From: Phialocephala subalpina
Lineage: Eukaryota > Ascomycota > Leotiomycetes > Helotiales > Mollisiaceae
Assembly (NCBI GenBank): GCA_900073065.1
Contig: FJOG01000014.1
Span: 1,290,803-1,354,802 of the forward strand
Length of the DNA stretch: 64,000 nt
Direction of reading: 5' to 3'
The notes under the pieces are model-generated. The model was given only the letters and a program-made list of their open reading frames with translations. It had not been told where the DNA came from and made no database searches. Of the stretch, positions 11,469-23,625 are shown piece by piece. Each line of letters starts with the position of its first letter. The stretch's first letter is position 1. A program made the position numbers and the translations under genes.

Positions 11469-13319
11469 TCATTCACTAGAGTCCGACTCAAAGAAGTCTT
11501 TCTGTTTGTGCTGTGTTGTAGGCAAGCGCTCCATCACGAACCTCCTTGGCTCCCCTGGAGTCTGTCTTGAATGTCCTTGCTGTTGGCTCTCCGTCCTTTC
11601 GTATTGAATTACTTGATCTTCTAGTCCGAATGAAAGGCCCACTTCGATCGTGTTCGAGGTGTTGGGTCGAGAATGCCCGAGATAGGCGGGGGAGATTTCT
11701 GTTACGGTGTTTTGTCTGGAGCGGGACTGGGGAGAGATTGGAGACATCGGGTCGACGGTGCTTTTGTTCGAATATGTGAGGGATGGCATCGGTCGATGGA
11801 ATTGAACCACTCGTGCTTCGGTCCCTGAATTACCAGATCCTTCTCCCTCGTTCGACGAGTCATCACGCGGTCCAGTTTCCTTCACAAACATCCGGACTCT
11901 ATCAATTGCCTCCTTTCCTTTCTTCCTCTCCTCCTCTGAGGGACTCTTCTGCAGACTTGGGAGTCGCTCAAATTCCAAACCTTGAGTGCGGACGCGAGTA
12001 GATTCCTCAGCTCTGCGGACTTTCTTTATGATCATCTTTTTCCTGATTCCGCAACCTCCGACCACCAAGTCTCGGTATTGGCGCCAGCTTTTCGTCGTTC
12101 CAAACACAAGAAAGGCCACTAGTGAGGCCGTAACGCCTGGAATGAACAAGAGAATATCGCTTATTGTGTTCGAAACGCTGTGGTTTGGCTCCCCTGAAGC
12201 AGCGATCGAGGCATTGTTATTTGCTTGAAAGAGCGTAAAGACGATGATCGCGACCTCGAACAAGCTTGCAGAGTTAGCATGAACTTCTCTCTCTCTCGGG
12301 GGACGTTGGACCTACGCAAGAATGACAAAGCCAATGGTAAATCGAGTCACCAGCGCTCGATCATATATCGACCGTCTAGTGGAAGAAGTCACACCGGATT
12401 CTGCTGTATATCCTGCGCCGATATCATTCCCACTTCTATTCTCACTTCTATCCTTGGAACTTCCAGAAGCCCACCAGCGTCCTCTCCTCGAGTATCCGGA
12501 TACTAAACGACGAGTCTTCATGTATTTGTACAAGATTAAGATGAGCAGAATACTGCCCATAGATAGACTGCTGAACACTATGACTGTTAGCAAAGGCATT
12601 CCTTGAATTGAGTTTTAAGATTGTACGTACTAACAATGTATGAAATGAAAATAAATACACCGGCATTATCTTGAATGGCAGTTACATTCAATAGACCAAT
12701 GATCAGTCCTGGAAATATGACTGAAAAGACCTTCGATATTGGTGCTATACGATCATGCCAATCACCAAGCCATTTCGAACGGATTCCCCAGGACCCGGTG
12801 AAGAGTGCTACCGTCCTAATCAAAGTCAGTGAATGCTTTCGAATTGCAATCGTTGGATCTACCAAAAGAGGATGTTTAACGACATGACATTATAGCAATA
12901 GAATTCTATCGCATGGTCAGTTCACATCTTTCGAAATTTGGGTTTAGAACTCACGTATGAAGAATAGGACTTGATCGACGATCTGAGCAGCACCTCCAAA
13001 AGCCAACCCCTTGTGTGTCAAGGCCAATACTGCTTTGTCGAACTGCGCTTGCTTGATTATCACCCAAGATGTGGCGTAATGGAATTGTTGAGCGATCGAT
13101 GCTGCAGTACTAAGTGCTGTGAACCCCGAGAATATGGTTACGTCTGCCAAAATATCAGCCCACATCCAGAGCAGAAGAGTAAGTGGAATTACATGACCAC
13201 GACTCTCCAAAACTGATGAGCAAGCAGGTCAACATCGTGCTCAACGAAAGGCATATTGAAGAGTATATCAGTACAACGACTGATGCCCAAACAGCCTGAC
13301 TCGGAATGCCAGGCGCCAT
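11469..13319 (-). CDS. Seven-transmembrane protein, GPCR-like architecture, family unnamed
   Basis: Exons on the minus strand are 11469..12264, 12316..12583, 12631..12815, 12863..12905 and 12955 up to about 13210. Four introns of 47-51 nt have clean splice sites, and from 13210 to the stop the frame gives 515 codons. Hydrophobic segments include VIPLTLLLWMWADIL, VFSVIFPGLIIGLLN, AGVFIFISYIVII, MGSILLILILYKYM, FTIGFVILALFEV and ISDILLFIPGVTASL. A Ser/Pro-rich cytosolic tail of about 200 residues follows. An in-frame ATG at 13319 opens MAPGIPSQAVWASVV and a plausible first TM helix, but it is one base out of frame with the rest near 13208-13212, and I found no good intron there. Either the locus has a 1-nt frameshift or the first exon is misjudged. 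The topology suggests a receptor-like protein; ligand and partner are unknown. Confidence 0.75.
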
Positions 13320-15024
13320 CGATGAGCGAGAGGCACCCAGTCAGAAGTTGTTCAGTTCATTCGGGTCTGGATGCAGTCAAGATGAGGCTCTACCAACGAT
13401 CTGGACTCTTCATCCTCCAAAAGATCAACAAAAACAGCCAAGCAGAAGCAAGAACGGAAGCAGCAGGGGAAAGATAGAATAGAAGAAGAAAAACCTGATC
13501 TGAGGCAAGGTTGTATGGGACCATTCACTTGTCCTAGCTCCAGGAGGACGGAAACTCGACCGACATCAGATCAGGTACCGGATCGAAGTCCGATGCAGGA
13601 CGGTCCTTCACCCATGTCAGAGGTCTCCAACACACACTTCCAAACAAGGGCCAAACCCGACAAGTCCACGAGGCCCACTTGAGGATTCTTTGTGAACTTC
13701 TTGTAGTCTTCTTCCCACTTCCAGACGAAAGCTTCGTCATGCCATTGGGCAAATCGCGAAAATCATCTCCTTGGCCACACGTGTGAGCCCAGCCATTATC
13801 CCTACGATGAGGGCGGCCCGCGTCGATTAGCTTATTTTGAGCCATGCATGTCGACTGGAAGAACGACTCGAAGCTCCTCACCCATGAAATGTTTCATATC
13901 CTGCCAGGGCTGCGGCACGAGGAAGGAATGTGGTTGGTGGAGCAGAAAGAGTGAAGCCCAGGAGGCCGACGAGCATATCCCGGCCCGATGTCAACTTGCA
14001 TCGGTGTCTCGTCCAAGAATGCGTTAGCCAGTTTGATCTTCCGACAATAGGGTTGTCTGTGCGCACGATAGTGTCTATCAAATCGTGGTTTCGCGCATGA
14101 CTAGACGCGCATACGTGTACGTGGAAATTGAAGTGCGCATCTAGTGCTTGTCTACCGAGTTAGCTACACGGAGGTGTATGCACTTCACGTTAGAAGTTGA
14201 GCAACAAGAGGCGGGCAAGAAATTGTTCAGAAGCTTCATTTCCAGGACGGCTAGTGATCGAGCGGGTCGCGTATCTTGAAGAGTCTAGCAGCTGGGAAGT
14301 TGACCTGATCTTTGGGCCCTAAAATCGTAGAGCTTGGTTTGTGAGATATTGGTAAGAAGTAGACGGAGGTTGGGCAGGAATATAATTAACTTGAACATCC
14401 TGGAAAAGAGCATTCAATTGGTGATCAGAATTTCAGCTGGCTTGAACTCTGAAAACCTGTCCCGGCTCCAAACTTTGGGGGATGAGATCCTATTGAAACT
14501 TTCATAGAGTGCTCTTTTCCACAGTATTGGCTTTTTAGCCAAGAGATTTCATGCATAATCGTCCTCCCCGACTTTGCGTAAGCCCCGCCCTTGCAGAAAC
14601 GGGGAAGGCTTGAAGGATTCTTAGAGTCCGTCACTTGAAGGCAAGAATTGCTTTTGAAGATAACGGCGGCAACGTTCTGGCAGGTCTGAGAAACAGAAGT
14701 TCATCCTTCTCCACGTGGACCCAAGTCCATCCCAAGACGAACATGAATTGAACGATTCTCCATCGCGACACCGCATGCAGGGGCAAACCGGAGAACAACC
14801 GACCCATCACGACTCCACCCGGAGGTGGCAAGAAGTGGTGATGCACGAGATGTGGAGTGCGACTTGATTCCTCCGAGAAAAAAGTCCACTTCGCCGTCGA
14901 ACATTCCCAGCCTTGTTTCGCTAAACCCATTTGAGGTTAGCGAGCTTCAGCCGTACCACAAGGCCAGCCACACCTTCTCTTAGCCACAACATCCACCTCG
15001 TCGGTGTTGTTTCATCATTTCAAC
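13320..15024. other. Unassigned region upstream of ATG5
   Basis: There are short overlapping frames on both strands (for example 13534-13881 and 13878-14081, minus) with no recognisable motif. The stretch must contain the promoters of the divergent 7-TM and ATG5 genes. Confidence 0.5.
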
Positions 15025-15928
15025 ATGCAGTCACAGATTTGGGATGCCACCATCCCACTGCACATCACACACCCCTCGTCGCCAACTCCATACCTCCTAC
15101 ACGCTCCACGGCTCTCATATCTACCGCTGCTGCTCCCACGATTGACCTCGTTCTTCGGCCCCGCAACAAGCTTCTCCTACGAGGGCATCCTGCTCAAGAA
15201 CCTCCCCGTCGGACTACTATGTGATCTCTACCAACCCGAGCTCCCATGGCGACTCACGCTTGGAGACGGGCCGTTATTCGATATCCATGACACATTCATA
15301 AACAGTGTGAAAGAAGTTTGTTTGTCAGCTCAGCCTTGCCGAGAAGAGGTACTGACTCGTTACAAGGCAGATTTTATACGGAATGGGACGGCCAAAGGCA
15401 TCATGTCCATGTCGAAGGATCACTCCACACAATTATGGAACGCAGTACAAGATAGTGAGTTCTCTTCGGCCCGTCAACACTCTGCAGCGCGCAACTCAAT
15501 CTTCCTTGCCGTCTATGGACTTTCAAGTTACACGGCATACTAACAATAACCTCGCAGATGACTACACCTCCTTCTCCCGCATAAATTCCATCCTCCTCAA
15601 CCCACCCACACCACTAAAACACATTCCCCTCCGAATCTACATCCCTTCCTCCCCATCCTCCTCCAACCCCTCGAACGACACCGGCTCCATCAAAATCATC
15701 CAAACCCTAATCCCACCCCTCACCGAGCGTCGCGAGATCCAAACTCTCGGCTCAGCCTTAAATACTCTTCTCCCAAGTCTGTTTCCGAGTCGCAGAGATG
15801 CGATATTAGCGGAGCCGATATTGCATGGTGCGCCGGTGCCGTTTAGGGCGCCCTTGGAAGAGGTTATGAGGGAGGTGGCTTATGCGGATGGATGGGTGCA
15901 TTTGGGGGTTTTGATGATTGATGCTTGA
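15025..15928 (+). CDS. ATG5: Autophagy protein Atg5
   Basis: Three exons, join(15025..15315,15367..15454,15558..15928), give 249 residues. Intron 1 (51 nt, GTTTGT...TACAAG, branch ACTGAC) is in frame and stop-free, so it is easily missed. Intron 2 (103 nt) starts GTGAGT. The N-terminus (MQSQIWDATIPLHI), the YEGILLKNLPVGLLCDLY block, LPWRLTLGDGPLFD, and AKGIMSMSKDHSTQLW are diagnostic. The C-terminus has IPLRIYIP and ADGWVHLGVLMIDA. Atg5 is conjugated to Atg12 and, with Atg16, helps lipidate Atg8 on the forming autophagosome. By position relative to human K130, Lys107 (in NGTAKG, just after the intron 1 junction) is the likely Atg12 acceptor; that alignment is by eye. The protein is somewhat shorter than many fungal Atg5 proteins. 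Confidence 0.95.
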
Positions 15929-17079
15929 TTTGTTTTGGGTGAAGATGCGGGTGCGGGTATTTGGAATGGGCGTTAAGGGCTGTGCAGAGGGTGATTGGTA
16001 GATACATCGGGTTTGGAGTTTGATCTTGGCATATACAATACGATGCGAGTACGGAGAAGAAGTCACGATGTCATGAATGCATGATGACACACCTGTCAAG
16101 GTTTTTTCAGGTGGCATTTAAACTCTATCTCTGCTGAGATATCTTCAGACGTCAGTATGCCTTAACATAGAGAATAAAGTTGTCTTGAAACGAATGATCT
16201 CCAGGTCTCAATGTGGCTTATGAGGCATGCAATCCATATAAACCCTATCCAAAATAGACTTCCGAGATCTCGGCATGATCTGCTGGTGATAAGACCGAAG
16301 GCACCGACTGCCACAAGGACATGCTGGTACGGAATGAGGTTTCGCAGGGCCAAGAAATCCATGAGAGAACAAGACACCATCAAACTTTATTTGCACAACG
16401 TGCTTTCAAGTTTTGGCTGGTGTCGAGATGGCATTGGGCTTTCATCAGCCCAGAAGAGGCAAAGTAGGTTCACCAAGAGATCGACGTTCAGAAGCCATGA
16501 GTTTTATGGAGGATGTCCGAGAGATGTGAATGGCAGATAGACATATTTTTTGCCATTGCAACGTCGGTATCTCAGAAGAGGTGAGTGCCTGGGAGAATGT
16601 CTGTAATTCATCCAAGTTGCTTTTATTGACTACATCGTGAAAATCCACGTAAGCTCAGGTCCTCGACTTTAGAAATTATCAAGTAGAATGTCCGAGGTAC
16701 GTGGAAAACAGATGGAGGTGTTTCTGATAGCCGCAATGTCGGATTCCAAATATGGTAGATTTTGGAGACTCATCTCCGAGAATGTCAGAGCACATGGAAA
16801 CTCAAAGCAGTCCGCGCACATCAAATGAAGCGACGAGATTACATGTAGCAGCTTTGGACGAACGCAGGTTGTGAAAGGTCTGCGAGAACGAGAGTACAGG
16901 GTCATGAGTCACTTTACTTCAATATCAAAGTAAGGTAAAGATGATGTTCGAATTCATATCCATTCAAACGAGTGATTGATATATCATAACTCATCAACCC
17001 CAATCAAATGATCAATAATACAGATCCCACCCAACACCGAGGCCTCTACCTCTCCAACACCCCATGAGCCAACTCTATC
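15929..17079. other. Convergent intergenic region
   Basis: This 1.15-kb stretch lies between the 3' ends of ATG5 and the sugar transporter. Small frames on both strands have no recognisable motif; nothing else seen. Confidence 0.6.
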
Positions 17080-18847
17080 CTAATTAGAATGCTCCAACTC
17101 AGTCTTCTCATCATGAGCACCCTTCGTATGCGGCGCAATCCCACCTTGGGCCGCAACAGACGCTCTAATCTCTCTGAAGGTCGTAGTAGGTCTCCACCCC
17201 GGACTCTTCCTCGCATCCTTAACCTCATCATACAACTCATCGACTTGTTCCAACGTAAGACCCTTCGTCTCGTAAATCATAAAATACACAAACGCAATAC
17301 ACAAAAAGCAGCACGCAAACCAGATAAAGAAAATCTTCGATTGAAGATTAGCATTCCCTGGACCGTAGTTGACAAGATACGGGGTAGAGTATGCAATAGC
17401 CCAATTCAAAAGCCAGTTGGTAGCGGTGGTCATGGAGAGTGCCTTTGCACGGACCTTGAGAGGGAAGATTTCACCAGTAACGACCCAGGCGATTGGGCCC
17501 CAGGTTGAGGCGAAGAAGAAGATGTAGATGCAGACGAATGCGATGGAAGCTTTTTGAGCGGCATCGTTGAGGGAGTAGACTGTTCCGTCGGCGTGTTGAC
17601 CGGTGAAGACCGTTCCCAGGATAGCGACGAGAAGCTGACTGATGCACATACCAATCGCACCCCAGAAAAGAAGAGGTCGACGGCCCCATTTATCGATGGC
17701 GTAGAGACCGGGCAGGGTGGACGCTGTGTTGATGGCAGATGTGATCATCTGGATGATGAATGCATTGGTGATGCCGGAGTTTTTGAAGTATTGTGTTCCG
17801 TAGTAGAAGATGAAGTTGATACCAGTAAGCTGTTGAAGACCTTGGAGGAAGCACCCGGTGATAAGTCTCTTGCGGATGCCGCCCTTGAAGCAGTCGAGGT
17901 AAGTGCTCTTGCCAAGGGACAATTCGTATTCGTGGTTTGCTTGGATTTCACCAAGCTCGTCAATGATCGCAGCGTGGTCTTGAGGGAGGCGGCGAAGCTT
18001 GGAGAGAGATCTGGCAGCCTTTTCCGGCTTGCCTGACTTGATCAAGTATCGGGGGGTCTCTGGCAGGATGAGCATTCCTGTAATCAGGATGATGGCCCAC
18101 GCGAACTGCACAGCGATTGGGATTCGGTAGGAGCCAGTGTCGTTGCGGTCCTTGGTGGAATTGTCGACAATAGCGGCAAGGAGGAGACCGATTGTTATGG
18201 CAAGTTGGTATGATCCGACAATAACACCACGGATCCACTTTGGAGCAGTCTCGGATTGGTATAGTGGAACTGCATGTTGGTTAGAGATGTGTGCGGACAA
18301 GAAGGACAAATGTCACTACTTACTCAACGCAGAGACCAGACCGACACCGTATCCAGCGAAGAAACGACCGGCAACGAACATAGGCAGCTCAGTTGCGGCA
18401 GTCTGCAGGATAACGCCGAGAATGAATACAAAGCAGGAAACGATCAAAGCAAACCTTCTGCCGATCCTGTCGGCAACTGGTGCAGCAGTGAGGGCTCCGA
18501 AGAATGTTCCAGCAGACAGAATAGAGACGACCTCGGATTGTTGGGAGGCGGTAATGTTCAGATGACCCTTAGCATCTCGGAAACCGGTAGAGAATTCATT
18601 CTGCCAGTAGCTTGAAAACGTTAGTGTCTGCACAGCGTAGCCTGGGAAAAGAGACGTACCTCATAGCAAGAATACCAGAGATAGTTCCAGTATCATATCC
18701 GAAGAGAACACCGCCAAAAGCCACGAACAAACCAATGACAATCTGGAGAACCGTGAGCTTTCATCCAAGCAGAAATGGCGGGTTGAAACTTACAGCAGGC
18801 CATGACTTGCCCGGTACGCCGTCAGGCTTCTTCAAAGCGAGACCCAT
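17080..18847 (-). CDS. MFS hexose transporter (HXT/HGT-like)
   Basis: Four exons, complement(join(17080..18269,18324..18610,18660..18742,18794..18847)), sum to 538 codons (537 residues). The start MGLALKKPDGVPGKS precedes TM1. Signatures of the sugar porter family are present: GYDTGTISGILAM, GRRFALI, LPETPRYLIKSGK, QGLQQLTGINFIFYYG (the QQxxGxNxxxYY substrate-binding motif of TM7), DKWGRRPLLF, and the final YETKGLTLEQVDELY. The C-terminal tail is cytosolic and charged. By family it is a plasma-membrane proton-coupled or facilitative glucose/hexose carrier; the QQLTGINFIFYYG form is common in high-affinity glucose carriers, but specificity is inference. A single short 18-codon first exon is typical of the group. 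Confidence 0.93.
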
Positions 18848-21800
18848 GATGTTTTTCTCTCAAAAATTTCACGTGCTTACAGCTTGAGAGAGAGAAGGAT
18901 GTTTGACACAAAAACTGGTACTGGGAAGAAAAGAGCTCTTATACCAGTACAGCAAAGTTCCAGTGCTATGGTCTCGACGAAGGCGGCAAGTCCGCCTGGG
19001 GTGAAGCTACCCCTCATGCACGATGCAGCCTCGAGCATTTCCTAGACTTCAAGGAGCAAAGATCGCTCAAACTAATCTCCATGATTGGCAGCTTATGGTT
19101 GGACATGCCTGAGGGATTGGCTCGCTCGAGGCTCGCTCCCTAGGATCTCAACCATATGAGCACTCTTAATGCTCCCTTACAAGTTATGGATCAGCCTTCG
19201 ACGTAGCATTTTTTCATCGGCCCAGACAAATGCAGCCACTCGAGGCTTGCCATTCCATATCCATGGCCAGATCCATGACATCTCCATTGCGGCCGGAATA
19301 AAATATCCAATGGCACGAAAGGCTCGAGATGGCTTTTGCCTCTGTTTCCCCGCAAACGTTGATCGAGAAACCATGGGGATCTGGGGCGAATCCAATGGCG
19401 GGTGGCTGGAGGCCCCGTTCATTGCGAGGGTGCGCCAGAGTGCTCTCGCCGTCAGAGCTTTCGGGCCTACTCTCAGGTGACCGACAGCTGTTTTAACGCG
19501 ATATTTAAAGCGAGATAGGCCCTTTGCCGGCATCTTCTGGCAGTTGATGCAGGTTGCTGGGAGTTGTATGCACGAAGGGATGTCAGACGGTGTTTGACGG
19601 TGGCACAGGGTTCATGCATTGCCGCGGAAGCTCTCACGTGAGTCCCCCTCAAAGATTTTCTTTCTCTTTTCCACGACCCATCTTCTCCAGACTTTTGTCC
19701 AGAAACCAGGAACCTCAAACGAAGTAAAAGATTTGGATCTCACAGCGCGTGACAGTTTTCGAGGAGATCGAGGGATGAGCGACAAACCTAGTTTTGAAGC
19801 TTGATTGAAGCTTAGTGGCTATCCGTCTCGATGACACCTGCTGGTGCATATGCTACCAAGAACGGCGTCCAAAGGATCATTTTTCATTCGTCCGTTTCAA
19901 AGAAAATTGACCCGAGCCGCTCCAGAGCCCTGCGATCGAGACCAGCGTCTTGGTTTGAGATGAGGCTGGATGTGTAGCGGACCGATGGGTGTTGGTCCAC
20001 CGTCGGTGAGCTCGAGTTGGCCATCTCGGCCCAAAATTGTTGAGATATCGGCTTGTTATCTTGCGGAGACGGACAGAACCCATGAAGAAATCTTCAAAGT
20101 GCATGGAGATTGAGGGGCAGGAATTCATGGCGTTGAAGCGACTTCATCAAGTGGTATGGTAAGGTCGCGATTCTTTCGGCTCCGTCTTTGCGCCGCTGAC
20201 GTGCAGAAACACTTGCGATTTTCAATATGATGTTGGACATCGTAATGAATCACCCAATCAACATGCTTCAATATTAGTGAAGAACTCGGAGGGATTGGTT
20301 ATTCATGTTTTGGGTGAGAAAGCAAAGGCAGGGGGGGTATCCAGAAGCTCGTGTCACCTTGTCAGCAACGGCTCAACAAAGTCCATTGATGCTGATTTCA
20401 TTGCAAAGATCCATTGTGCGTCCATCCGAATGTTGCGTGTTAAAGACTCTTTTGATCCTTCAGTTCTCTCTTGGGCAGCAGTCATTTCTTCTGGGAAATG
20501 CAACTCCTTCCATAGCAACACATCGTCGATCAAAGATTTGTAGAAACTACGACCAACGATCTAAAATCTCTATGCAGATCTAATCACAATGGAAACTCAT
20601 CCAGCTTAGCAACCCGAAGACAGTCATTGGGAATGAGAACAAGACAATAATAAAAATCAAGCAAGCAAAATCTGTCTGTAAGGAATCTATGTAGGATCAC
20701 TGAAGGAGATTTTCCCTTCTCGAATCCGCTCGATCTTGGGAGTTCACACAAGGACTTTGAGGACAAAGCATTCAACGTGGAAGGGCTCGAAGCAGGATTA
20801 CACTAGGGGGTTGGCCGAGGTTTCCTCCAGGGAAGAATTGCAGGACCGCTGACGAAATACTCGCTTCTTTTCACCCTCAAATTTCACTCAGGGAAGACCT
20901 CGAAACCATGCTGCTAACGAAAGCCAGATCTTGAAGCAGATGAAGACATCTATTCGTTAGCCTTCAATCTCGAGCTTTACATATTCCATCAAAGACCTCG
21001 ACAAAAGTACCCCAGTCGATCGCCTTCATGCCTGAAACACTTCCCATGTTCTTGTTCCCAAGTCGTAAAACCTCTGCTGATATGTTGTTGAAACTTCCTG
21101 GTGCAGCCTTGCAGGCTTTGTAGACCGTCCAGGCAAGCTTCGCTGTTGTCACGATGGCACCGATTGCGCCGAGGGGGTCGATGCTCATCTTGTTCCTGAA
21201 GACGACTAGATTGACCGAAAATTGAATGGCGTTGGAGAAATCGAATGAGAATGTTTTGGCGTGAGAGTGATGCAGATCAAGCAGACTTCGGCATCCTGCG
21301 AGGTTGCCTCGTTGCTGATGTAGTGACACTCAGCCTTGCCGACTGCCTATCTAGAATCAGCCACACTGCAACAGCAAGGTTGTATCAGACCTTTGTCTCT
21401 TTCAGGACTGTCGCTTTCCGTTGTCGAGTCAGAGTCGTTGGCAGGCCATGTGAAGAAACCAAGGTCTGCTTCAATCCGACCGTGGCTGTGCGGAGGCTCT
21501 GTTGAAGTATTTGTAGGACCATATATTTCCTACGTGATCCCCCACCATCTGGATAAATGTCTTGCTATACTTAAAGGAAGTGAATTTGAACATGTGAGAT
21601 GAATTCAATGAACGACCATTTGACATGGAAGCAGTTGTTTTTCGGGTCCTTATCATGTGATTCTCAAGTTGAGATACCCTTCTTCAAGAAAGATATGTCA
21701 AGAGATTTAGCCTTTTCATATACTCACTGTGGTAAACTTGTAGCCGTTCAGCATTCTGATTTGAGTGTATTTATTTGGCTGTCGTTTTGATTTTTTCTGG

Positions 21801-22487
21801 CGTGATGAGAAGCAGGATGTCGATGTCAGTGTCGCTTAAAAAGGGGGGAACGTCTACAAGTCCTTGGCAAGTGGACAGCGAATTGCGAAGACAAGGTTCT
21901 ATTACCTCATAGTCGGCAAGTTGTTAGAATGAAACAATCCGAGTGTAATTAGACGTGTATACAGAACGACCGGGTTCAAAGAACCATGAGACTGGGCATG
22001 ACGCTGGTGATGCAAATTGCTAACATGTTTTGAGCCAGAACAAAAACAACAACGATTGAACCATTTGGTGTCATTACGCACGCAAGCTTGTGTCAATCAG
22101 CTCAACTCTTCAAGCTGCCAAAACGAAGAGATGTACTTAGATTTTGCAAGCCGAGCCTTGCAGCAAACCATTCGCCCATTGTCTTGAAACCAGACCAATG
22201 TTTTGGAGCAGAGAGGTGGGGCGATGTGGGATGATGTCGGATTGCTTTGAAATCAATTCCCTTTTGCTCACATTTTTCAATTCAAAGTCGGCATCGAACG
22301 TTGATCCTCAATATCGGCCTGAAGTCATCCCGTTTTCGGTCCAAGATCTCCAATTGGCCAATGAGAAGCCGTCTTCGAAGCCGGAATTTAGGGGCTCGCT
22401 TCGGATCCGAAAAGGGGCAGCTGGTATATAAGTCAGCACAACTCAAGATGAGATCTCCTCAATTCAGACACAATTCATCACTCCAAA
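18848..22487. other. Long unassigned region (3.6 kb)
   Basis: No complete gene is recognisable. The only fragment with family resemblance is the minus-strand piece at 20964-21188, listed separately. Stretches immediately upstream of 18847 and of 22488 must hold promoters. Confidence 0.5.
20964..21188 (-). pseudogene. Fragment like the N-terminal domain of fungal NLR/STAND-type proteins
   Basis: From an ATG at 21188 the frame encodes 74 residues. The first ~43 (AKLAWTVYKACKAAPGSF, then NISAEVLRL) resemble the small helical domain (usual form VGKLAWxVYKxCKxAPxSF) that begins many fungal STAND, ankyrin or protein-kinase proteins of the incompatibility and innate-recognition type. The resemblance stops at about residue 43, and no downstream NB-ARC, NACHT or repeat domain follows on either strand. 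It may be a relic, or a first exon whose continuation I cannot see. Confidence 0.4.
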
Positions 22488-23625
22488 ATGTCTGCAACCA
22501 AGTCAGCACACAGGGCTGTCCTCGTCACCGGTGCTAATGGCTACATCGGCAACGCTGTCGCCCGCGCCTTCTCCAGAGCTGGATGGACAAATACGGACTT
22601 GTTCGAAAGGAGTCTTTTCTTCCCGAACTTGCTGCAAATGAAATCATTCCTCTCCTCGGGTCCGCATCCAGTACTTCGTTCGTCGCTGATCTCGAGAAGA
22701 AAGGAATTGTGTTTGATGTTCTCGTCTCGACGACAGAGCAGATCATGGACTACTTACCCCACGTACGTTGCCCCATCACTTCGAGAATATGCAGCTCGAT
22801 TGCCAGAAATAACTGGACCTGATGCTGACTCCGATTACCAAGGTCTAGTTCAACGACGTTGTCTCTCTTCTTCGACTTCTTGCCAAGCAAAGCAATGCGA
22901 AAGGTATCAGACCTTTGGTAATCTTCACAAGCGGGTGCAAAGACTACGGCATGTCTCCCTTCTCCGCGACTTCGAAGGAGAAATCCCCCCACACAGAGGA
23001 GTCTCCTCTCAAGCCTCCACCATTCGCCGTCGATCGTGCCAACGGGACGATCAAGATCTTTGAGAATGAGGATCTCTTCGATGTCATCGTTACAAGACCA
23101 ACGAATGTGTATGGTCTTTCATCCAGTTTCTATGGATTGATCTTCAAGTTTGCCGAGGATGCGAAGAAGAAGGGTGTCTGGGAGATTGATGAGCGTCCTG
23201 ACACAATCTTACATGCCATGCACGTTGATGATTGCGGGGAGGCTTATGTCGCGCTTGCTGAAGCAGACAGAAGTGTGGTGAAGGGACAGTATTATAACGT
23301 TTCTGCTAGGGAGTGGGAGACGCTTGGTGACATTGCAAATGCGATCGTGAAGGAGTATGGCATTGAAAGTGGTGTCAAGTATGTTGATGGGCCAGAAGGC
23401 AGGTTGCCTGTGGAGTTGGACTTCAATAGGATGCTTCTAGGTTTCAGTCAGTGGGTGGGAAGTGAGAAGTTGAGGAAGGATACTGGATGGTGTGATAGGA
23501 GACAGCTGTTCTCGGAGGGCATTCATATCTATAGGTTAGCGTATGAGGTTGCCACCCAGAGAGGTAGAGGTATCTTACAGAAGGTTGAGAATAGGATTTC
23601 CCAGAGTCTCAAGGTGAGTAAGTAG
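22488..23625 (+). pseudogene. Atypical extended SDR (NAD-dependent epimerase-like) with one frame break
   Basis: The ATG at 22488 opens a Rossmann fold with VTGANGYIGNAV at about residues 13-24. The frame is good to AGWT (about 22593), then continues one base short in the next frame as YGLVRKESFLPELA up to HV at 22762. An 86-nt intron (22763-22848, GTACGT...CTAG, branch GCTGAC) leads to FNDVVSLLRLLAKQ and a long intact C-terminal part (TSGCKDYGM, TRPTNVYGLSS, HAMHVDDCGEAYVALA). Exons sum to 1052 nt, exactly one base short of a multiple of three. The usual YxxxK pair is not obvious, as in atypical NmrA/epimerase-like fungal members. Apart from the missing base the gene looks complete (about 350 residues), so sequence error is as likely as true loss. 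Confidence 0.75.
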
